64,000 nucleotides of DNA from Thinopyrum elongatum (taxonomy: Eukaryota; Streptophyta; Magnoliopsida; Poales; Poaceae). Location: contig CM022302.1 in assembly GCA_011799875.1 (NCBI GenBank), positions 54,351,153 to 54,415,152 on the forward strand. The letters run 5' to 3'. How positions within the stretch are numbered: position 1 is the first letter of the stretch; every line of letters begins with the position of its first letter. The notes under the pieces are model-generated. The model was not told the origin of the DNA. It saw only the letters and a program-made list of their open reading frames with translations, and did no database searches. Shown piece by piece: positions 11,220-22,699 of the stretch. The position numbers and the translations under genes were made by a program.

Positions 11220-14200
11220 GTAATGGACTACACCCTGACCTCAAGCTTGCACTAGCTGCTCAAGACATCAATGACTTTTCAACTCTGACGAACAAGGCTA
11301 TTCTTGTTGAGACCGCTCAGATGGAATACAAGGAATCGCAGAAGCGCTATCGTGATGCTGGCTCATCTTCGGGCTCAGCATCGAAGCGTCGAGTTTGGAT
11401 CCCCAACAATGCATTCCGTTCCAATACCTCTGCGCCAAAGAACAACTATGCTGCACCACGTCTGCCTCCTCCACCGCCGAGGCAGCCAAAAACTCAAGCT
11501 ATTCAAAACAATGCTCCTCTTCGTCCTGAAGATGGTCTATGCTTCAAGTGCCGCAAACCAGGACACCAGGCTAAAGACTGCCGCCAGAATCAGAATCAGT
11601 TAGCCTTTCCTCGTGCTGGCCATGGCAATGGTCGTGGCAACAACCAGACCCGCAACTATAATACCGGGTCTGCTGCACATGGTCGTGGACACGCTTACAA
11701 CATTGACATTGAAGAAGTCCAGGATCAACCTGCTACTGTGATGGGTACCCTTCTTGTTAACTCAGTATCTGCTTCTGTTTTATTTGATTCAGGAGCATCA
11801 CATTCATTCATCTCTGGAAAATTTGCATTGATGCATGGCATTCGATATGAGAAAATGCATACTCCGTTAGTCATTAAAACTCCCGGAGGTCACTGTCATG
11901 CTGACGTAATAGCACCTGACGTTACCGTCGAAATTAAAGGATTGGAATTCCTTGCCTCGCCCATCGTCCTGAAGTCTTCCACCATAGACTTCATACTTGG
12001 AATGGATTGGTTGAAAGCTCACATTGCTTCGATCAATTGTGCCACTAAAGTCGTCCAACTTCTTCACCCCACCGATGAGATAGTGAATTATACCGCCCGC
12101 ATTACTCGAGACGCTGAAGCTCAGATATATGCTCTGAATGCTTTGAACGCCTCACCTCTGGAAGGGATCGAGAACGTTCCTGTCGTTCGAGATTTTCCAG
12201 ACGTCTTTCCAGAAGAACTTCCAGGAATACCCCCGGCTAGAGCTGTCGAGTTCGTCATCGACTTGAAGCCTGGCACCGTCCCTATTGCCAAGCGACCTTA
12301 TAAGATGCCTCCGCATCACCTACTCGAGCTTAAGGAAGAAATCGACAAGTCACTTAAAAGTGGTTTCATCCGCCCCAGTTCCTCTGCTTGGGGAGCACCT
12401 TCACTCTTTGTTAAGAAGAAGGATGGAACTAACCGTTTGGTTCAGGATTATCGGCCCATTAACCAAGCCACAATCCAGAATAAATACCCACTGCCCCGGA
12501 TCAATGATCTTTATGATCAACTCGCAGGATCATCGGTGTTCTCTAAACTCGACCTGAGGTTGGGTGATCACAAGATCCGTGTCCGTGAAGAGGATATTCC
12601 CAAGACTGCATTCGTCACTCGTTATGGCTCATATGAATACACCGTCATGTCGTTTGGCCTAACGAATGCCCCAGCAACTTTCTCCCGTCTGATGAATTAT
12701 ATATTCATGGATTACCTGGACAAATTCGTCGTGGTTTATTTGGATGATATTCTGGTTTATTCTAAGAATAAAGAAGAACATGCTGAACACCTCCGTTTGG
12801 TACTAGAAAGGCTCCGAGAACACCAGTTGTATGCCAAGTATTCCAAATGTGAATTTTGGCTTTCTGAAGTAACTTACCTTGGACATGTGATTTCCAAGGA
12901 TGGAATTGCTGTTAACCCCGAACGAGTTCAGGCTATTCTTGACTGGACTCCCCCGAAGAATGTTAAGCAAGTCAGAAGTTTTCTCGGACTTGCTAGTTAT
13001 TGTCGTCGATTCGTTGAGAACTTTTCCAAGATTGCAAAACCATTGACAAATCTGCTTCACAAAGGTGTTAAATATGAGTGGACAGAAAAATGTCAAGAAA
13101 GCTTTCAGACACTAAAAGATAAATTGACATCTGCCCCAGTATTAGCACCCCCGGATTCCCAAAAGGATTTCGTGATATACTGCGATGCCTCCCGTCAAGG
13201 ATTAGGCTGTGTCCTAATGCAAGAATGCAAGGTGATTGCTTATGCCTCCCGACAATTGCGTCCTCACGAAGAAAATTACCCAGTGCACGATCTCGAACTT
13301 TCTGCGGTTATTTATGCCCTGAAGCTATGGCGCCATTACCTTCTCGGTAACCGTTGCGAGATATATACGGATCATCAAAGTTTGAAGTATTTATATACTC
13401 AACCGGATCTGAACCTTCGTCAACAAAGATGGCTCGAGACAATTGCCGATTATGATATGAATATCTCATATACCCCTGGCAAGGCAAATGTAATGGCCGA
13501 TGCTTTGAGCCGCAAGGCTTATTGCAACAACCATATGGTTCAGGAATCACAACCTCTTCTTTATGAAGAGTTTCGTAAATTGAACCTCCACATTGTTCCA
13601 CAGGGTTATCTCAATACCCTCGTTGTCGAACCAGATTTAGAACACAACATCAAAACTATGCAACGGTATGACTCTGAAGTTGAAAGGATCAAGCGGTACC
13701 TTGAAAAAGGAAAACCGTCGGAGTTCCATCTTGATAATGATGGGATCCTATTTTTCCAACACCGTCTCTTCGTACCTAAGTTCAAAGATGAGAGAGAACA
13801 TGTTATGATGGAAGCTCATGACACTCCTCTGTCAATTCATCCTGGTAGCACAAAGATGTACCGTGACATTTGTCAGAGATACTGGTGGCCTAATATGAAG
13901 CGAGACATTGCTCGTTATGTTTCTGAGTGTGACGTTTGCCGCCGCGTTAAAGCTCAACATCAAAGGCCCGCAGGAACTCTGCAACCCCTTACAATTCCTG
14001 AATGGAAATGGGACAAGGTCCAAATGGATTTCATTACTGGTTTTCCCAAATCCCAGAAGGGTAATGATGCTATATTTGTCGTCATTGACCGATTCTCTAA
14101 GGTTGCCCACTTTCTGCTAGTTAAAGAGACAATCACTGCTAGCCGGTTAGCAGACTTGTATGTTTCCCGAATTGTGTCACTCCATGGTGTTCCGTTGGAG

Positions 14201-15073
14201 ATCAGTTCTGATCGTGGCAGCCTCTTCACCTCCAGATTCTGGAATAGTTTCCAAGAAGCTATGGGAACACACCTGTCTTTTAGCACCGCTTTTCACCCTC
14301 AGTCACAGGGTCAAGTTGAACGAGTTAATCAAGTGCTCGAAGATATGCTTCGAGCTTGCATCATCTCCTTCGGTAAGAAATGGGAGGAATCTCTCCCGTA
14401 TGCCGAATTCTCTTACAACAATAGCTATCAAGCTAGTCTGAAGATGGCACCGTTTGAAGTTCTATACGGTCATAAGTGTCGAACCCCTCTGAATTGGTCA
14501 GAAACTGGGGAACGCTCACTCGTCGGACCGGACATTATTCAGCAAGCAGAAGATCAAGTCCGCATTGTCCGTGAACACTTGAAAGCTGCTCAGTCTCGTC
14601 AGAAGAGCAACTATGACCGAAAGCACCAGGAAATAGTCTATCAACCTGGCGAGCAAGCTTACCTCCGCGTCACTCCGTTGAAAGGCACTCATCGGTTCGG
14701 AATCAAAGGCAAGTTAGCTCCTCGCTACATTGGCCCGTTCCGTATTCTTGCCCGTCGAGGAGAAGTGGCATATCAATTGCAGTTGCCGCCAAATCTTTCT
14801 CAAGTACATGACGTCTTTCATGTATCCCAACTCCGCCGCTGCTTCAAGGATCCTATTAGAGCTGTGGATCATGAAGTGCTTGAATTACGGGAAGATCTGT
14901 CTTATCCAGAACATCCCATCCGTATTCTTGATGAAGCTGAACGTCGGACTCGTCAAAAGTCAATCAAATTCCTCAAGGTTCAGTGGTCAAATCATTCTGA
15001 AGATGAGGCCACTTGGGAACGCGAGGATCGTCTTCGTGAAGAATACCCCTCTTTCTTTCAGTCTTCCTCTTAA
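11215..15073 (+). CDS. gag C-terminus and complete pol of chromovirus G1 (PR-RT-RNaseH-INT-chromodomain)
   Basis: Uninterrupted frame to TAA at 15071-15073. An ATG at 11171 lies inside the Copia LTR and is fortuitous; element coding starts at 11215 in mid-gag. Counting from 11171 (1300 residues), a CCHC knuckle [14 protein letters not shown] is at 124-137 and the protease motif DSGASHSF at 206-213. RT has catalytic YLDD at 523-526. RNase H has Asp 672, Glu about 709 and Asp about 734. Integrase has an HHCC zinc site (about 883-923) and DDE residues at about 953, 1015 and 1050, then GPF near 1189. The chromodomain is at about 1247-1290. One oddity: the RT segment usually reading GYHQIRV, as in G2, reads GDHKIRV here at 465-471, which may weaken the enzyme. 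Severed from its gag start by the Copia insertion. Confidence 0.9.
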
Positions 15074-15097
15074 TTCTCGGGACGAGAATTCTTAATA

Positions 15098-15109
15098 GAT
15101 GAGGAGAAT
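15098..15109 (+). promoter_or_regulatory. polypurine tract of G1
   Basis: GATGAGGAGAAT lies immediately before the TGTAACACCC start of the 3' LTR. The short 15074-15097 stretch holds an inverted repeat, ATTCTCGGGACGAGAAT. Confidence 0.7.
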
Positions 15110-17102
15110 TGTAACACCCCCGGGATTAGCAACAGTAATCACTTTTGATAATGACATGTCAGCGAGTGTACACTGCATAATCATCATTAGCATCATATGG
15201 CATTTCAACTCCCAAGCCAAATTCAAATTTAAATGAAATGAATATAAAAAGTTGTCCAACATAAAAACTAAAATGTGCGATAAATAACAAATATTGCAGA
15301 GGCCATTCTAAAAATTGTACCAATAAATAATAAAATAATTAGGTGGCTCTAACATAGTTAAAACAGCGAGGATTGATGCATTTTCATTATTATAAAAATT
15401 TGTGGGAGCTCCAATTGTCTCCAAACTAATTTTGGTAGTGGTGGATAATACCTAGTATTTGTTGGAGCAATTGTTGTGTTTTACAAAACCAATAGGAGGC
15501 CTGACTATTTACTAAACTGAGAAAGGAGAATAAGAAAAAGATAAAAGAAAATGAAACAGAAAAGAAGAAAAGGACCCCCCCCCCCCTTCCCCCCCCCCGC
15601 CCAACGGGCCCCGGCCCAGCTCCCGCCCACCCCGCGCCTACTTGGCCTCCCCCTGGAGGCCACCGAAACCCTAACCCCCACTCACCCCCTCGCTCACCCC
15701 CTCGTTCCCCCCCCTCCCCCCGATCCAGAACTGGTCGGCGCTGCTCGCGCCGACCGCGCCCCGCCGCTCGTCGTCGCCCCATCGCCGGACACGCCGCCTC
15801 GCCCCGACCCCGTCGCCGCTCGACGCCGTCGCCTCTCCACCACCGTCGCCGCCGCCATCCCCGGCTCCAATCCGCGCCCACTGCCCTGACCCTGCCCCCC
15901 ACGGTGAGGCCCGGCCTCGGCCTCTGCCTCCCTCCCTCGCGCGCGCGACCGCACCTGCCCGCGCCCCTCGCCTCGCCTCTCCCTCCGCTACTCGCCGCGC
16001 CTCGCGCCTGCTCGCGCCGATGCGCGCACGCGCTCACTGCGCCGTCCGCTGCTGCCGCCTCCACTGCTGTCGCCGCGGGCTGCGGCTGCTGCTGCCTGCG
16101 CTGGCCGCTGCCTGCTGCCCCACACCGCGCGCCGCCGCCCGCTGCCGCTCCGGCCACCTCGCCGCCCCGCTCGCCTCCGGCCCCGCCGCCTGCGCCGCGC
16201 GCTGCCAACCCCCCTGCCGCTCCGGCCCCGCGTGCGCTGCCGCGGCCTCGCCCGCCCGCGCCCCAGTTCGCGCCCGTGCCCGCGCGTGCCATTTGGGCAC
16301 CGGACCTGTCCGGTCCCAAATGGGCACGCCCCAGACATGTCCGCTCCTGGTCCACTGACTAGAGGGGCCCACGCCCAAAAAAAAACGGAATTAAAAAAAA
16401 TATAAAATTTAAAATAAAAATAAAAGTAATTAATTAATTAATTAATTAGTTAATTAATCCTGATTAGGTTAATCTAATTAACTAATTAGTGTTAATTATA
16501 CAGTAATTAGTAATTAACTTAATTAACCGCTGACATCAGCATGAGGTCATGCTGATGTCATCATCAGCACTGTTTCGGATAATGTTGAATTAAATAATTA
16601 ATTAAATTTCAGAAATTAATAAAAACTTTAGAAAATCATATTAAATAATCCGTAACTCCGATGAAAATATTTTATACATGAAACTTGCTCAGAACGACGA
16701 TACGAACCCGAATACGTCCTCCGTATTCCCGTCAGACGCCCGCAGCGATTAGAACATTGAACTTTTAGACCGATTTCAGTAAATGAATAGTGCCCAACTT
16801 TAATTAAATAAATCCAAATAAATTCCTAAATTAACTAAATCGTTTAGTTAGGCAGTAGAACACCCCGGCATATCATCTAGGCATGTCATACATATTGTTT
16901 GCATTATTGCCGTGAATTTATTGTTTCTCTCCCCCTCCTTCTCTCTCTCGATAGACGCTGAGACCGACGGCGCTGCACCAGGATACGACTACTCTACCGA
17001 CGAGCAGCCCGTTGACGACCTTCCCCTCTTGCCAGAGCAACCAGGCAAGCCCCCCCTTGAGCATTCCAGATATCGCCCATTCTATTCTCCTGCTTGCATT
17101 AG
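15110..17102 (+). repeat. 3' LTR of G1, truncated
   Basis: Starts TGTAACACCC and aligns with the G2 LTR start at 52421 (CATAATCATCATTAGCATCA, AAAAGTTGTCCAAC). It contains a very GC-rich block (15575-16370) with C homopolymers, TAAT repeats (16426-16452), a perfect palindrome (16531-16560) and the GCCAGAGCAACCAGGCAAGC block. It ends abruptly near 17102 at a LINE tail; the homologous G2 LTR continues about 1.6 kb further. The long ORFs on both strands of the GC-rich block are compositional. Confidence 0.85.
16531..16560. promoter_or_regulatory. perfect 14-bp-arm palindrome in chromovirus LTR (G1 copy)
   Basis: TGACATCAGCATGA, two bases, then its exact reverse complement. The G2 copy at 55147-55176 reads TGACGTCAGCATGA with a matching change in the other arm. 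TGACGTCA is the core site bound by plant bZIP (TGA/CREB-type) factors. The paired change preserves symmetry. Confidence 0.6.
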
Positions 17103-17198
17103 ATTTTGTATTGTCAGTCTCTGTTGAATAAGTTAATAAGATGGCTGTGTGCACCTTTGGGTGCAGAGGCCGGGGGTTTCAACCTCCCTTTTCGAAAA
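17103..17198 (+). mobile_element. LINE-type 3' end fragment
   Basis: GTTGAATAAGTTAATAAGATGG, then GCTGTGTGCACC and GCAGAGGCCGGGGGTTTCAA, ending CCTCCCTTTTCGAAAA. This is the characteristic tail of Triticeae LINEs and related retroposons, also seen at 44437-44517 and reversed at 21690. No coding sequence precedes it, so it is a 5'-truncated insertion into the G1 LTR or a joint left by deletion. Confidence 0.7.
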
Positions 17199-19179
17199 TG
17201 TTGCTGGTTACATTAATTTGTTATAAACGATACGGTGCCGCCGCAATCTCTACTATAGATTTCCTTTTGATTCATTTCTATGAATTTAACCGTCGTCTTG
17301 AGGCCGCATGATTGGTACTCCCTCCGTCCGGGTTTGTAAGGCGGGCATGGGTTTTTAGGTCTTCAATTTGAGTAACAAAATGTGTGTAAAATGTCAACAA
17401 AAGTATATATTCAGAAACTTCATTCGACGAATCCAATGATATAGTTTTAGTGGTATATAACACACGTTTCGCTAATAAAAAATGGTGACCTAAAAACCCG
17501 TCCACGCCTTACCAATGCTCGTCCCTTTGCTTTGATGCAATAAAAAAAATATTATCTCAATTTGGACCCAATTTGGCATATACATGTTTGTTTGGGTTGC
17601 AGCTTTTTCAAAAGCTCGGCTTCCCTCACAAGCGCCTAGTTTGTAAAGCCAAACCAGATCACAAATGCTATGTATCGCTCGTTGCGAGCTATACGTAGAG
17701 CTCCCCTACATGGGCGCCCCGACTTGGCCGGCTTAGTAGGGCCCCGGGGGGTCTCTAAAATGTGCGGAACAAATTTTAAAACTACATGATTTTTTTTAAA
17801 TGCGTCTACGCTTTTTTAATTAAATGATTTTTTATAAAAAATGTGCAAACAGATTTTCAAATTACATGAACATTTTTAAAAAATTGTGTGAATACTTTTT
17901 TTAATTACATGAACATTTTTTAAATTTCATGAACATTTCTTTAATTACATGAACAAATTTTGCACTTTTTATTTTAAGCTGGTTATATAAAATTAATAAA
18001 ACAAACATGTTTTTCGAAATATATATTTTTTAGAACATTTGAAAATATATATAAAAGGGAAAAAAGAAAAAGAAATCGAAGAAAAGCACTGTTCATTGCT
18101 AGCCTATTGGACTTTGGGCTTTGACAGGGCCAAAGTAGGGTCAAGCATAGCTAGGTCTCAACCTACGGTCATGTTGGGTATTTTGCGAAGTAATTAGTTC
18201 TCCAAATTTTTTTTTAAGTAATTGCATGTTGGGTTTGAGATTGGTTTGGTTCTAACCTGGACTAAGCTTGTACTGGTTCATTGCTAAACTTTGCCAATCT
18301 TGAAGTTGGCCAATCTCGACATTTTCTTGATATGTTTTGATTCATGATCATTATATGTTCGTTGGTTTTACCTCTCACCTGTCATACCCATTTATTCCCT
18401 AAAATTTATTACAAGGATGCCAAAAACATGCAAGCAAGTAAATAGCTCTAAAACCGAAATATTGTCGAATAGATATGACGTGCCAATCTTGAATACACAC
18501 ACAAAAGTATTAGCACATTAATAGCTGAAGACTGCAGGGTTAACCAATTGAGTTGCAAACGGGCTTACCGAACAAGATTTTAAAAAAAACTTATAACTCA
18601 TGAGTTCGGTTTTGTTGGAACTTGGAAGTAGGAATTACCTTGAAGTACGATAATACCATATAAGTATTCAAATCTCAGTCGCTATATCAAAATTGAATGG
18701 TGTAACCAAAGGTTTCAAATTTAACCAATTTGCTATACTTTGCTCGACTAAAAATTGTTGTGCCAAAAGCCGAATTTTTACTAACCTCCAACCAGCTTCC
18801 TCATATGCCCTGCTCCCGCTTCTTCCTCATCTTCGGCCTTCCGCTGCCACTTCTTCTTCCTCCCTCTTCGTTCTTGCTGTAGGTTCTTCACGAGCTCCAT
18901 CGACTCCAGCAAGAAAACGACGACCACAACGAGGTTAGGGTTTGGGGCTGGGGTGCATGTGTAGGGGGGAGGGGGGTCTATGTGCCCCCGGGTTTAGTCT
19001 GGTTCCTCGCAGGGACCGGTGGTGGTGGCAGGTGACACTACTACAAAAAGTCTAATAGTAGATGCATCATCACAAATGGGAATTAGACACCAATCTGTGA
19101 TACGGCATATCACAGATGATTCATACGCGAGCCGTATGTGAGAACACCCTAGATGGTCGCCATTGTCCAGTCAGTCCAC
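17199..19179 (+). repeat. direct segmental duplication, copy A
   Basis: About 2 kb also found at 21301-24360. Both begin TGTTGCTGGTTACATTAATT and end CATTGTCCAGTCAGTCCAC, roughly nine tenths identical by eye. Contents in order: a Stowaway-like MITE (17318-17516), an AT-rich stretch with ACATGAACATTTTT motifs (17760-18060), low-copy-looking sequence, a pyrimidine-rich stretch (18790-18935) and the first 144 bp of a CACTA end (19036). No coding region is supported. Confidence 0.85.
17318..17516 (+). mobile_element. Stowaway-like MITE (copy in A)
   Basis: Begins TACTCCCTCCGTCCGGGTTTGTAAGG. Subterminal inverted repeats GTAAGGCGGGCATGGGTTTTTA and TAAAAACCCGTCCACGCCTTAC face each other. The outer right end has decayed. 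The counterpart is at 21419-21624. Confidence 0.65.
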
Positions 19180-20385
19180 ATGGACAGTACATACTCTTGT
19201 TAACAAACAGCTTGACTGACTGCTGATTTGCTTGGAGCCGCAAATTCATTCATGTTGCTAGCATACTGGATTGAGGATGTGATTTCTCAAACCTCTGGAA
19301 TTTATTAGAAGCCAGTGTAATATGCTGACAGCTGCCGTTGCTATAGTACTATTGCACAACACTAGGATGACTTTACATCATTTTACATTACATTTTATTG
19401 ATACCGTTGCAAATGAAATGGCTCCAATAACAAACAAACGCTTGCTAGTTGTACTTGTACAAACAAATGCCCTCCAGATCCACAAGACCGGCCAACCGGC
19501 TGTTACCAAGTTCATGTCCTCCTAGGTATCTAGTACTTGTACATTTTACTGGCCGCTGTTACTTGCTATGAATTACCTGATGGGAATAGATGCTGGATGG
19601 CCTCTTGTTATAAGGATTACGTGATGCTGCTTTTTGCAAACTGTTCTGTTCCCTGAATGAATGATTCTGCTGCTTTCTAGTCTTTGGTTTCTGATTATTT
19701 TTTGGACAGAATGCTTTTTTTTTTTGGGAGTCAGATTTTGGAAAGACTGCTTGTGCTGTCGAATATACGTATTAATTTGTTACTGGGTATGTGAAAGATT
19801 AGTTAGGGTCAATTTCTGCTGCTGCTACTGCCTACTGTCCCCTATGTTTTTCTATCTGCACACGTGGGCAGCTCATACTTTGTTAACAGACAGCTTGACT
19901 GACTGACTGCTGATTTGCTTGGAGCGACGAATTCATGTCGCTACCATACTGGATATAGGATGCGGTCTCTCGAACCTTTAGAATTTTTGAGTAGCCATGT
20001 GCTGACAACTGTTATTGCTTTAGTGCTATTGTGCAACACTAGGATTTTACATCACATTTTTCTGATATGATGATGCAAAGAAAATGGCTCCGATAACAAA
20101 CAAATGCTTCGTCATGCAGAGATGTTTTTTTAGTAAGTCTTGGAGCATGTTGCGTTCCTGGAAATTGTTGCCTGACGTATCTGAATAGTACTGATGCACT
20201 TCTAATTTGTGATTTTTTTCCCTGACTGCTTGATGCCGTGTGAATCTGTGTTGTTCTGCTTCCTGATTGCATACTGTCGAGTATATCCATTTGCTGTTAC
20301 TGCACTATGCTTTGTGGTGCACTCTGAATTCTTATTAGTATGTAATGTAAACTGAAGCGGCATACATACACAACCGATAACAAAA
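19036..20385 (+). mobile_element. CACTA transposon fragment (5' end)
   Basis: Terminal motif CACTACTACAAAAAGTCT starts at 19036, followed by subterminal repeats such as ATCACAGATGATTCATACG. No matching 3' end is present. Downstream, about 240 bp is repeated directly with divergence (19190-19445 and 19868-20110, sharing GACTGCTGATTTGCTTGGAG and AACAAACAAA). No transposase frame is seen. A second CACTA-type end starts at 20386. Confidence 0.55.
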
Positions 20386-21290
20386 CACTACTGGAATCGC
20401 CGCTGATGCCCAGTTGTAAGTGTTTGCCGAGTGCATTTTATCGGAAACTAGGCAAACACAACCTTTGCCGTGTACATTTTTTTTTACTCGACAAACATTT
20501 CTTTGCCGATTTTTTTTTTTTTGCACTGGGCAAAGAACTCTTTGCCGAGTGCCTTTTTTTTGCACTCGGCAAACACATCGCTTTGCTGAGTTCTTATTTT
20601 TTTTGCACTCGGCACACATTTATTTATTTATTTTCCTTTTTCTTCTGATTTCTCATTGCCGAGTGCCTTTTTATTGCACTCGGCCATCACTTCTTTTTCC
20701 CGTTTTATTCTCCTTTCTCTTATTTCTTTTCTACACTCAAGATACACCATTACTTGATACTTGTTAAAATTTGGAATCTTTCGTCCGTTTACTATATTTA
20801 AGCCATTAAGTGCATTTCTAGGTATTTAGTGTATACAAATAAATTTTGATCTACAAGTGTATGGAAAACTTGGCAAATTGGGTTGATAAATCATATTTGT
20901 GTTCTTGAGTCCATTTTTAGGCCTCTCCGAGAAAAGGAATGGAATTTCAAACATGAGGGTGCCAAGACTCCACGCCGAACATGAAGTTTGCTGGTTTTTA
21001 AATTATGAAAAATGCAAACGAAGTCTGAAAAGCATGAAACTTGGCATGGTGCCCTCATGTGACACCTACATGCTGTGGTAAGAATTTGTGAAGGTTTCAC
21101 CAAAGTTGAGACGTACACCGCTTAGAAACCGGACCATCTCTGAGAAAAAAACGTGATTTCGAGAGGGAGCGGGTGAGGTTTGAAGTTGATGCGATCGTTG
21201 CTTCATCCGTTGGCCTTAAAAAAAATTATGCACTCAAGATACATCATTACTTGATCCATGTAAAAATAAGCCAAAGCTAGCTAGCCAAAC
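20386..21290 (+). mobile_element. CACTA transposon end with TTTGCCGAGTGC subterminal repeats
   Basis: CACTACTGGAATCGCC is followed by about six copies, direct and inverted, of TTTGCCGAGTGC/GCACTCGGCAAA between 20420 and 20690. Such arrays are typical of CACTA subterminal regions, where the transposase binds. The rest (20700-21290) has GGTGCCCTCATGTGACACC-like sequence and two copies of ACTCAAGATACA-CATTACTTGAT (20734, 21231). No partner end or coding region. Confidence 0.65.
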
Positions 21291-21689
21291 GCAGCCATCA
21301 TGTTGCTGGTTACATTAATTTGTTATAAGGCATACGGTGCTGCCGCAATCTCTACTGTAGATTTTCTTTTGTTTCATATCTATGAATTTAACTGTCGTCT
21401 TGAGGCCGCATGATTGGTACTCCCTCCATCCGGGTTTGTAAGGCAGGCATGGGTTTTTAGATCTTCAATTTGAGTAACAAAACATGTGTAATATGTCACC
21501 AAAAGCATATTTTCATAAACTTCATTGGACGAATCAAATGATATATTTTTAGTGGCATATAACACACGTTCCGCTAGTAAAAAATGAACACTTAAAAACC
21601 TGTGCCCGCCTTACAAATGCTCGTCTGTTTGCTTTGATGCAATAAAAAAAGTTATTATCTCAACATGTCTAGCCACCATCGCAGCCCGA

Positions 21690-22699
21690 TTTTTTTTTTT
21701 TTTGGAAAAGGGGCGCAGCCCCGGCCTCTGCATCAGAAAGATGCATACGGCCACATTTAATAAAAGCAAAAAGGTTCAACAAAGGTCATAAACTTCATTA
21801 CAAACTAGTCCCCAATCGGCTCACAAAGAGCGGGAAAAAAAAGCCACAGCCGGCATGCAAAATAAAGATAGGAAAACTAATTGCCTATCCTATTACATGA
21901 CCGCCATCCAAACCGGCTGAATATAGCCCGAGCTACCATCTCCCATCGGGCAGATCCAGTAACCAAATGCTCCCTGGCTTCCGTCCGAGTGAGTAGCGAC
22001 CACATACGGATCAACGTAGTAGCTCGGAAGATGACCTGCAAAAAATGAGTATTTGTTGTTCTGTTAAAAACCAAATCATTCCTGCAGTTCCAGACTGCCC
22101 AAAGTAAAGCACATACTCCTACACGAATGTGTTTAGCTGTTTGGGTCTCTATCCCATCCAGTCACGTCCCAAATAACGTGTGGATATTATTCGGAGGAGT
22201 AATATTAAAAGCAAAGTGAACAATCCGCCAAAGAACCTTCGCCATGGGACAATCCAGAAAGAGGTGTTTGATAGTCTCGTCTTGATCACAAAAACTACAT
22301 CTCTTAGAGCCGGTCCAATTGCGCTTTGTCAAATTGTCCTTGGTTAAAATGACTTGTTAATGTACAAATCACATAAACACTTTAACCCTCAGAGAGACTT
22401 TGACATTCCAAATATGTTTGGAATAGGGAATAGAGCTAGAGTTTATGACATCTAAGTACATTGATTTAACCGTGAACTCTCCATTCCTAGTTAATTTCCA
22501 GCTCAACGAATCCGGCCGTTGAGCAAGCTGCACATCCATCAGTCTTCTCACCAGATGGAGCCAGGCTTCCCAACGCGCTCCGGCTAGTGTTCTCCTAAAT
22601 TGGATATTGAGGGGAGCGGACCTAAGTATGGTTGCAACCTGTCCACACTGTACCTCAGCTTCCGTGCTCACCCTGCGCGTAGGCTCATCCAAGTTGGAC
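21690..22699 (-). mobile_element. 5'-truncated LINE (L1-type)
   Basis: On the minus strand the element ends in a poly-A (T run at 21690-21703) preceded by the GCAGAGGCCGGGG tail. It contains the C-terminal part of ORF2. Insertion split the copy A' sequence at CTCAA (21665) and TTGGACTC (22700), relative to continuous sequence in copy A at 17565. About 25 bp of extra sequence lies next to the T run, so I cannot define a clean TSD. Confidence 0.8.
21877..22695 (-). pseudogene. LINE ORF2 C-terminal relic (zf-RVT region)
   Basis: Minus-strand translation gives DSLSWKLTRNGEFTVKSMYLD, then SKHIWNVKVSLRVKVFM (22369-22690). After stops and shifts come CSFCDQDETIKHLFLDCP and a tail ending at 21877. 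This is the zinc-binding region following reverse transcriptase in plant LINEs. The endonuclease and RT catalytic parts are missing because the element is 5' truncated. Several stops confirm it is dead. Confidence 0.75.

Larger units (their letters stand above)
1..17102 (+). mobile_element. G1: Tekay-type chromovirus (Ty3/gypsy), split by a nested Copia element
   Basis: The window opens inside the region between 5' LTR and gag of a Ty3/gypsy element. In order on the plus strand there follow an extra upstream ORF, gag, and after a 9.66 kb nested element the rest of gag, protease, reverse transcriptase, RNase H, integrase and a C-terminal chromodomain. A purine-rich tract and a 3' LTR starting TGTAACACCC come next. 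The domain order PR-RT-RH-INT-chromodomain defines chromoviruses, and the chromodomain and large LTRs fit the Tekay/Del clade. The 3' LTR is cut at about 17102, where a LINE tail begins; the matching LTR in G2 continues. The 5' LTR lies outside the window, so no TSD or LTR divergence can be measured. Confidence 0.9.

Noticed and set aside
15426..16362. Long overlapping ORFs on both strands (up to 309 codons)
   Set aside because: They lie in the GC-rich part of the G1 LTR, are Ala/Arg/Gly or Pro/Ala runs in every frame, and have no domain. Composition alone explains them.
20335..20767. Cys/Lys- and Phe/Leu-rich ORFs on both strands
   Set aside because: They translate the TTTGCCGAGTGC subterminal repeats and T runs of a CACTA end.
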